DNA from: Paraburkholderia atlantica
GTDB taxonomy: Bacteria > Pseudomonadota > Gammaproteobacteria > Burkholderiales > Burkholderiaceae
Reading direction: 5' to 3'
Length of the DNA: 64,000 nt
NCBI RefSeq assembly: GCF_009362785.1
Contig: NZ_WHNQ01000021.1
Coordinates: 62,001-126,000 of the forward strand
Shown here piece after piece: positions 60,220-64,000 of the stretch; position 1 is the first letter of the stretch; each line of letters opens with the position of its first letter. The notes beneath the pieces are model-generated. The model searched no databases. It had not been told where the DNA came from and worked only from the letters and a program-made list of their open reading frames with translations. Position numbers and translations under genes: made by a program.

Positions 60220-61374
60220 TTGTCTATTCCGCTGCTACAGAAAGTCCGCGTCGGCGCATACATCATGCGCCAGCATCTCTCCGGCAACAAACGCTATCCG
60301 CTCGCCCTGATGCTGGAGCCGCTGTTCCGCTGCAATCTCGCCTGCAATGGCTGCGGCAAGATCGACTATCCGGATCCGATCCTGAACCAGCGTCTGTCGC
60401 TCGAAGAATGCCTGCAGGCAGTCGACGAATGCGGCGCGCCGGTCGTGTCGATCGCCGGTGGCGAGCCGCTGCTGCACAAGGAAATGCCGCAGATCGTCAA
60501 GGGCATCATGGCGCGCAAGAAGTTCGTGTACCTGTGCACGAACGCGCTGTTGATGGAAAAGAAGATGGACGACTACGAGCCGAATCCGTACTTCGTGTGG
60601 TCGGTTCACCTCGACGGCGACAAGGAAGCGCACGATCACTCGGTGTCGCAGGAAGGCGTGTACGAGAAGGCCGTCGCCGCAATTCGCGAAGCGAAGCGCC
60701 GCGGCTTCCGCGTGAACATCAACTGCACGCTGTTCAACGACGCACAGCCGGAACGTGTCGCGAAGTTCTTCGACACGCTCGGACCGATGGGCGTCGACGG
60801 TATCACGGTGTCGCCGGGTTATGCATATGAGCGCGCGCCGGATCAGCAGCACTTCCTGAATCGCGACAAGACCAAGCAGCTGTTCCGCGAGATCTTCAAG
60901 CGCGGCAACAACGGCAAGAACTGGTCGTTCAGCCAGTCGGCGATGTTCCTCGACTTCCTCGCGGGCAACCAGACCTACGAATGCACGCCGTGGGGCAACC
61001 CGGCGCGTACCGTGTTCGGCTGGCAAAAGCCGTGCTATCTGGTCGGCGAAGGCTACGTGAAGACCTTCAAGGAACTGATGGAAACCACGGACTGGGACAA
61101 GTACGGCACCGGCAACTACGAGAAGTGCGCGGACTGCATGGTCCACTGCGGTTTCGAAGCGACGGCCGTGATGGACACGGTTGCGCATCCGCTGAAGGCG
61201 CTGAAGGTCAGCATGCGCGGTCCGAAGACCACGGGCGCGTTCGCGCAGGACATCCCGCTCGACAAGCAGCGTCCCGCCGAGTACGTGTTCTCGCGTCACG
61301 TCGAAATCAAGCTCGAAGAAATCACGCGCGCCGGCAAGGGCAAGAAGGTGGAGACCGCGACGGCGACGCACTGA
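60220..61374 (+). CDS. hpnH: Adenosyl-hopene transferase HpnH (radical SAM)
   Basis: A 384-residue radical SAM enzyme that joins adenosine from SAM to diploptene, the first step of extended hopanoid side chains. The cluster motif CNLACNGCGKIDYP (CxxxCxxC) and SIAGGEPLLHKE are at residues ~38-85; three further cysteines (CADCMVHCGFEA) sit near the C-terminus. The start is a TTG at 60220 with AAGGAGGA upstream. It is co-transcribed with ispH and followed by a terminator. Confidence 0.93.
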   Translation: MSIPLLQKVRVGAYIMRQHLSGNKRYPLALMLEPLFRCNLACNGCGKIDYPDPILNQRLSLEECLQAVDECGAPVVSIAGGEPLLHKEMPQIVKGIMARKKFVYLCTNALLMEKKMDDYEPNPYFVWSVHLDGDKEAHDHSVSQEGVYEKAVAAIREAKRRGFRVNINCTLFNDAQPERVAKFFDTLGPMGVDGITVSPGYAYERAPDQQHFLNRDKTKQLFREIFKRGNNGKNWSFSQSAMFLDFLAGNQTYECTPWGNPARTVFGWQKPCYLVGEGYVKTFKELMETTDWDKYGTGNYEKCADCMVHCGFEATAVMDTVAHPLKALKVSMRGPKTTGAFAQDIPLDKQRPAEYVFSRHVEIKLEEITRAGKGKKVETATATH

Positions 61375-61416
61375 GGCGTTCCACAGGAGGCGGCCGGGCG
61401 CCGCCTATGCAGCATG

Positions 61417-61459
61417 AAAAAAGCGCAGTGGCCAAGCAAGGCCACCGCGCTTTTCTTTT
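61417..61459 (+). terminator. Rho-independent terminator after hpnH
   Basis: AAAAAAGCGC-A-GTGGCC pairs with GGCCAC-C-GCGCTTTTCTTTT around AAGCAA, with a T-rich tail; it could also serve the converging hpnM-like gene. Confidence 0.85.
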
Positions 61460-61489
61460 ACCGATTAAAGCTTCTGTCGACCGACCCGC

Positions 61490-62092
61490 TTACGCGCCGC
61501 GCGCATTATGCTCGGTCAGGAACTTGATCAGCCCGTCGATGCCGCCTTTGGCGATCTGATCGGCGAACTGCGTCTGATACACCTGGATCAGCCATGCGCC
61601 CATCATATTGATGTCGTAGATCTTCCAGCCCGACGGCCCCTTGGTGAGGCGGTAGTCGATCGCATCGTCGCCGCCGGTGCTGATCACGTGCGATTGCACG
61701 ACGATGTCGGTCGCGCCGCTTTGCACATTGACCGGCGCAAACTGGAACTTCACGTCCTGGTTGCGCAGTTGCGACAGCGACGCGGCATAGGTACGCGTGA
61801 GCAGCAGCGTAAACTGCTCGTACAGTTGCTTCTGCTGCTCGGGCGTCGCGGTCGCCCACGGCTTGCCGACAGCAATGCGCGTGGTGCGCTGGAAGTCGGT
61901 GGCGGGCAGGAAGTGGGTCTGGACGACCTGGGTGATCTTCGCCATGTCGCCGCCGCGCGCCTGCGGGTCAGCCTTCATTGCAGTCACCGTGCCCTGGACC
62001 GCACTTTTTACCACCGCGTCGGGTGCGCTCTGCGCAAACGCCGCCGTGGATACCACGGCCGCAGCCACAAAAGCAGTCAGATATCGTTTCAT
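61490..62092 (-). CDS. hpnM: MlaC/Ttg2D-family phospholipid-binding protein (HpnM-like)
   Basis: A 200-residue periplasmic lipid carrier. A signal peptide (residues 1-20, ending AAFAQ) precedes the MlaC domain: ITQVVQTHFLPATDFQRTTR, QFTLLLTRTYAASLSQL, and GWKIYDINMMGAWLIQVYQ. Family members move phospholipids or hopanoids between the membranes with a partner ABC or RND system. In hopanoid loci this position is called HpnM. It is divergent from hpnN with a 211-base shared promoter. Confidence 0.87.
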   Translation of the reverse strand: MKRYLTAFVAAAVVSTAAFAQSAPDAVVKSAVQGTVTAMKADPQARGGDMAKITQVVQTHFLPATDFQRTTRIAVGKPWATATPEQQKQLYEQFTLLLTRTYAASLSQLRNQDVKFQFAPVNVQSGATDIVVQSHVISTGGDDAIDYRLTKGPSGWKIYDINMMGAWLIQVYQTQFADQIAKGGIDGLIKFLTEHNARGA

Positions 62093-62303
62093 ACGCTTGT
62101 CATGACTCGAAAGAAGTAGCGCCGGCGGGCCGTAGCCCCCACGGCTAAAGAGGGTAGACCAGTATAGCGGGGATTACGTTCCCATCCTGGCGAAGCTGTC
62201 AGGAGCCGTACTTGCTACCGAAGTCGGGCTTGCTTGCCCGGGCTCTGTATACTTATGCACCTTCGTCAAAAACAACACCCGTGATAAGGCCACGTCCGCC
62301 TAC

Positions 62304-64000
62304 ATGCTGAAGCCATATATCGTCCGTCTCGTCGCGTACTCGGTGCGTCATCCGCTCAGGATCATCGCGCTGTCGATCGTGCTCGCTGTCCTGAGCGGCA
62401 TATACGTCGCGCATAACTTCAGGATCAACACGGACATCAGCCGTCTCGTCGAGACCGACAAGCAATGGGCGGCAGCCCAGAATGCGATCGACGCAGCCTT
62501 CCCCGACCGCGGCGACACCATGCTGGTGGTGGTCGAGGCGCGCGCGCCCGAATTCGCCGACGCCGCCGCCAACGCGCTGACCGCCGCGCTCAGAGCCGAT
62601 ACTAAAGAGTTCACGTCGGTCTCGCAGCCCTCGGGTGGCCCGTTCTTCGAACACAACGGCCTGCTGTTTCCGTCCACCGACGAGGTGATGTCCACCACCT
62701 CGCAACTCGTGCAGTCGCGCCCGCTCGTCAATCAGCTTGCGCATGATCCGAGCCTGACCGGTCTCGCCGGCACGCTGACCACGAGCCTGCTGCTGCCGCT
62801 GCAACTCGGCCAGGTCAAACTCCCCGACATGAGCCGGCTGCTTGCGCAAAGCGCGAACACGCTCGATCGCGTGCTGGCCGGCCAACCCGCCGCGTTCTCG
62901 TGGCGCGCGCTCGTCGATAAAAGCGCCGCTACCGATCCGGCGCGCGCGTTCGTGGTCGTGCAGCCGGTCGTCAATTACGACGCGCTGGAGCCGGGTGCGA
63001 GCGCATCGAGAGCGATTCGCGCGACCGCGGTGTCGCTGCATCTTCAGGAGCGCTACGGCGCGACGATCCGCCTGACCGGCGAGCAGCCGCTCGCCGACGA
63101 GGAGTTCGCGTCGGTGCAGGACGGCGCGGTGCTGAACGGCATCGGCACTTTTATCGTCGTGCTGATCATTCTGTGGCTCGCGCTGCGCTCGGGCCGCATG
63201 ATCGCGGCCGTGTTCATCACGCTGTTCGTCGGTCTCGCGATCACTGCCGCGCTCGGCCTGTTGATGGTCGGCGCGCTCAACATGATTTCGGTCGCGTTCA
63301 TGGTGCTGTTCGTCGGGCTCGGCGTCGATTTCGGCGTGCAGTTCGGCGTCAAGTATCGCGAGGAGCGCAACCGCGACGACAGGCTGTCGGCCGCGCTGAT
63401 GCACACCGCGCACAGTATCGGCGTGCCGCTCACGCTCGCGGCCGTGGCAGTCGCGCTGAGCTTCTTCTCGTTCCTGCCGACCGCGTATCGCGGCGTGTCG
63501 GAGCTTGGCCAGATCGCGGGCGTCGGAATGTTCGTCGCGTACTTCACCAACATGACGCTGCTGCCAGCGCTGCTGAAGATCTTCAATCCGCCGGGCGAAG
63601 TCGTCTCGCCGGGTTTCAAGCAGCTCGAACCCGTCGACGACTTCCTCGACCGCAATCGCAAGCCGGTGCTGATCGGCACGTTGATCGTCGTGATCGGCGC
63701 AACGCCGCTGCTCGCGCACCTGCGGTTCGACTTCAATCCGCTGCATCTGAAGGACCCGCATACGGAGTCGATGGCGACGTTGCTGTCGCTGAAGGATTCG
63801 CCCGAAGCCGCGGTCAACAACGTGCAGGCGCTGGCGCCGTCGCTTGCCGACGCCGACGCGATGGCCGAGCGACTGCGCAAGCTGCCGGAAGTGGGCCGCG
63901 TCAACACGCTGAGCACCTTCGTGCCGGCCGACCAGCAGCAGAAGATGATGCTGATCGCGAGCGCCGCGCAGCAGCTTCTGCCGGCGCTGCAACAGCAGCC
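62304..64000 (+). CDS. hpnN: Hopanoid transporter HpnN (RND/MMPL superfamily), C-terminus off the right edge
   Basis: The first ~565 residues of an RND-type membrane transporter that exports hopanoids to the outer membrane. Helix 1 (IIALSIVLAVLSGIYVAHNF) is followed by a large periplasmic loop with DRGDTMLVVVEA, then five more helices with the SSD-like GVDFGVQFGVKYREERN segment, and the second periplasmic domain starts LRFDFNPLHLKDPHTES. The full family protein is about 850-890 residues, so a third is missing. ATG 62304 begins MLKPYIVRLV. It is divergent from the hpnM-like gene. Confidence 0.9.
   Translation, partial: MLKPYIVRLVAYSVRHPLRIIALSIVLAVLSGIYVAHNFRINTDISRLVETDKQWAAAQNAIDAAFPDRGDTMLVVVEARAPEFADAAANALTAALRADTKEFTSVSQPSGGPFFEHNGLLFPSTDEVMSTTSQLVQSRPLVNQLAHDPSLTGLAGTLTTSLLLPLQLGQVKLPDMSRLLAQSANTLDRVLAGQPAAFSWRALVDKSAATDPARAFVVVQPVVNYDALEPGASASRAIRATAVSLHLQERYGATIRLTGEQPLADEEFASVQDGAVLNGIGTFIVVLIILWLALRSGRMIAAVFITLFVGLAITAALGLLMVGALNMISVAFMVLFVGLGVDFGVQFGVKYREERNRDDRLSAALMHTAHSIGVPLTLAAVAVALSFFSFLPTAYRGVSELGQIAGVGMFVAYFTNMTLLPALLKIFNPPGEVVSPGFKQLEPVDDFLDRNRKPVLIGTLIVVIGATPLLAHLRFDFNPLHLKDPHTESMATLLSLKDSPEAAVNNVQALAPSLADADAMAERLRKLPEVGRVNTLSTFVPADQQQKMMLIASAAQQLLPALQQQ

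Noticed and set aside
60235..61371. A 378-codon open frame on the minus strand
   Set aside because: It is exactly antisense to hpnH; the radical SAM motifs on the plus strand settle the coding strand.
62253..63992. A 579-codon open frame on the minus strand
   Set aside because: It is antisense to hpnN and made of repetitive Arg/His/Glu-rich sequence. The plus strand encodes a recognisable RND transporter.
1..64000. CRISPR array, tRNA, rRNA, integrase or intact insertion sequence
   Set aside because: No regularly spaced repeats, cloverleaf-like gene, conserved rRNA stretch or transposase/integrase motif was found by reading. A tRNAscan or Infernal run would be decisive.

Overview
The window is high-GC, densely packed DNA of a Burkholderia-type betaproteobacterium, most likely Paraburkholderia or Burkholderia sensu lato. 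This is inferred from gene content: a hopanoid cluster with ispH embedded next to hpnH, six LysR-type regulators almost all transcribed divergently from metabolic genes, a BPSL0067-family protein, DUF4148 and DUF3562 proteins, and strong purine-rich ribosome binding sites. No rRNA, tRNA, CRISPR array, integrase or intact insertion sequence was recognised.

Layout. 1-3.3 kb: two minus-strand glycoside hydrolases (GH63-like glucosidase running off the left edge, and a GH133 amylo-1,6-glucosidase). 3.6-11.3 kb: small-molecule metabolism, with a dihydrodipicolinate-synthase-family lyase, an AstE/aspartoacylase-like M14 amidohydrolase, a polar amino acid binding protein and a divergent LysR regulator, then lysA with its divergent activator lysR, and an SDR. 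11.3-18.3 kb: rubredoxin-domain protein, Rieske oxygenase, family 2 glycosyltransferase, cytochrome b561, a TetR/GST divergent pair and a LysR regulator. 18.4-24.6 kb: two MFS exporters, an SDR/LysR pair, a DUF3224 protein and a membrane protein. 24.7-36.5 kb: epoxide hydrolase, a decayed MarR/NmrA locus, a LysR - MFS - M81 (MlrC-like) unit, two secreted proteins, and a tartrate/D-malate module (MFS transporter, dehydrogenase, divergent LysR).

36.5-37.9 kb is a small AT-richer island. It carries a BPSL0067-family putative peptidoglycan amidase overlapped by a secreted STY0301-like protein, which looks like an orphan type VI effector-immunity pair, and a possible third, frameshifted, secreted ORF. 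38-45 kb holds a TAXI-type solute-binding protein, a GNAT, an IclR pseudogene, an AcpA-type phosphoesterase, and a secreted nuclease coupled to a small cytoplasmic protein. 45.2-50.3 kb is a c-di-GMP signalling block: a complete siaABCD-type phospho-switch (PP2C phosphatase, SiaB-like kinase, DUF1987 target, GGDEF cyclase) followed by a membrane GGDEF-EAL protein. The SiaA-like phosphatase has a soluble CBS-like input region instead of a membrane sensor.

50.4-54.9 kb contains small secreted or membrane proteins, rarD, egtD and an acylphosphatase. 55-64 kb is the hopanoid region: hpnA, a conserved unknown gene, hpnB-hpnC (minus strand), ispH-hpnH (plus strand), and divergent hpnM/mlaC-like and hpnN genes; hpnN runs off the right edge. 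Together these supply isoprenoid precursor, make squalene and extended hopanoids, and transport lipid to the outer membrane. The HpnC here has a degenerate first aspartate-rich motif. Three decayed gene remnants (aldo/keto reductase, MarR/NmrA, IclR) show ongoing local gene loss.
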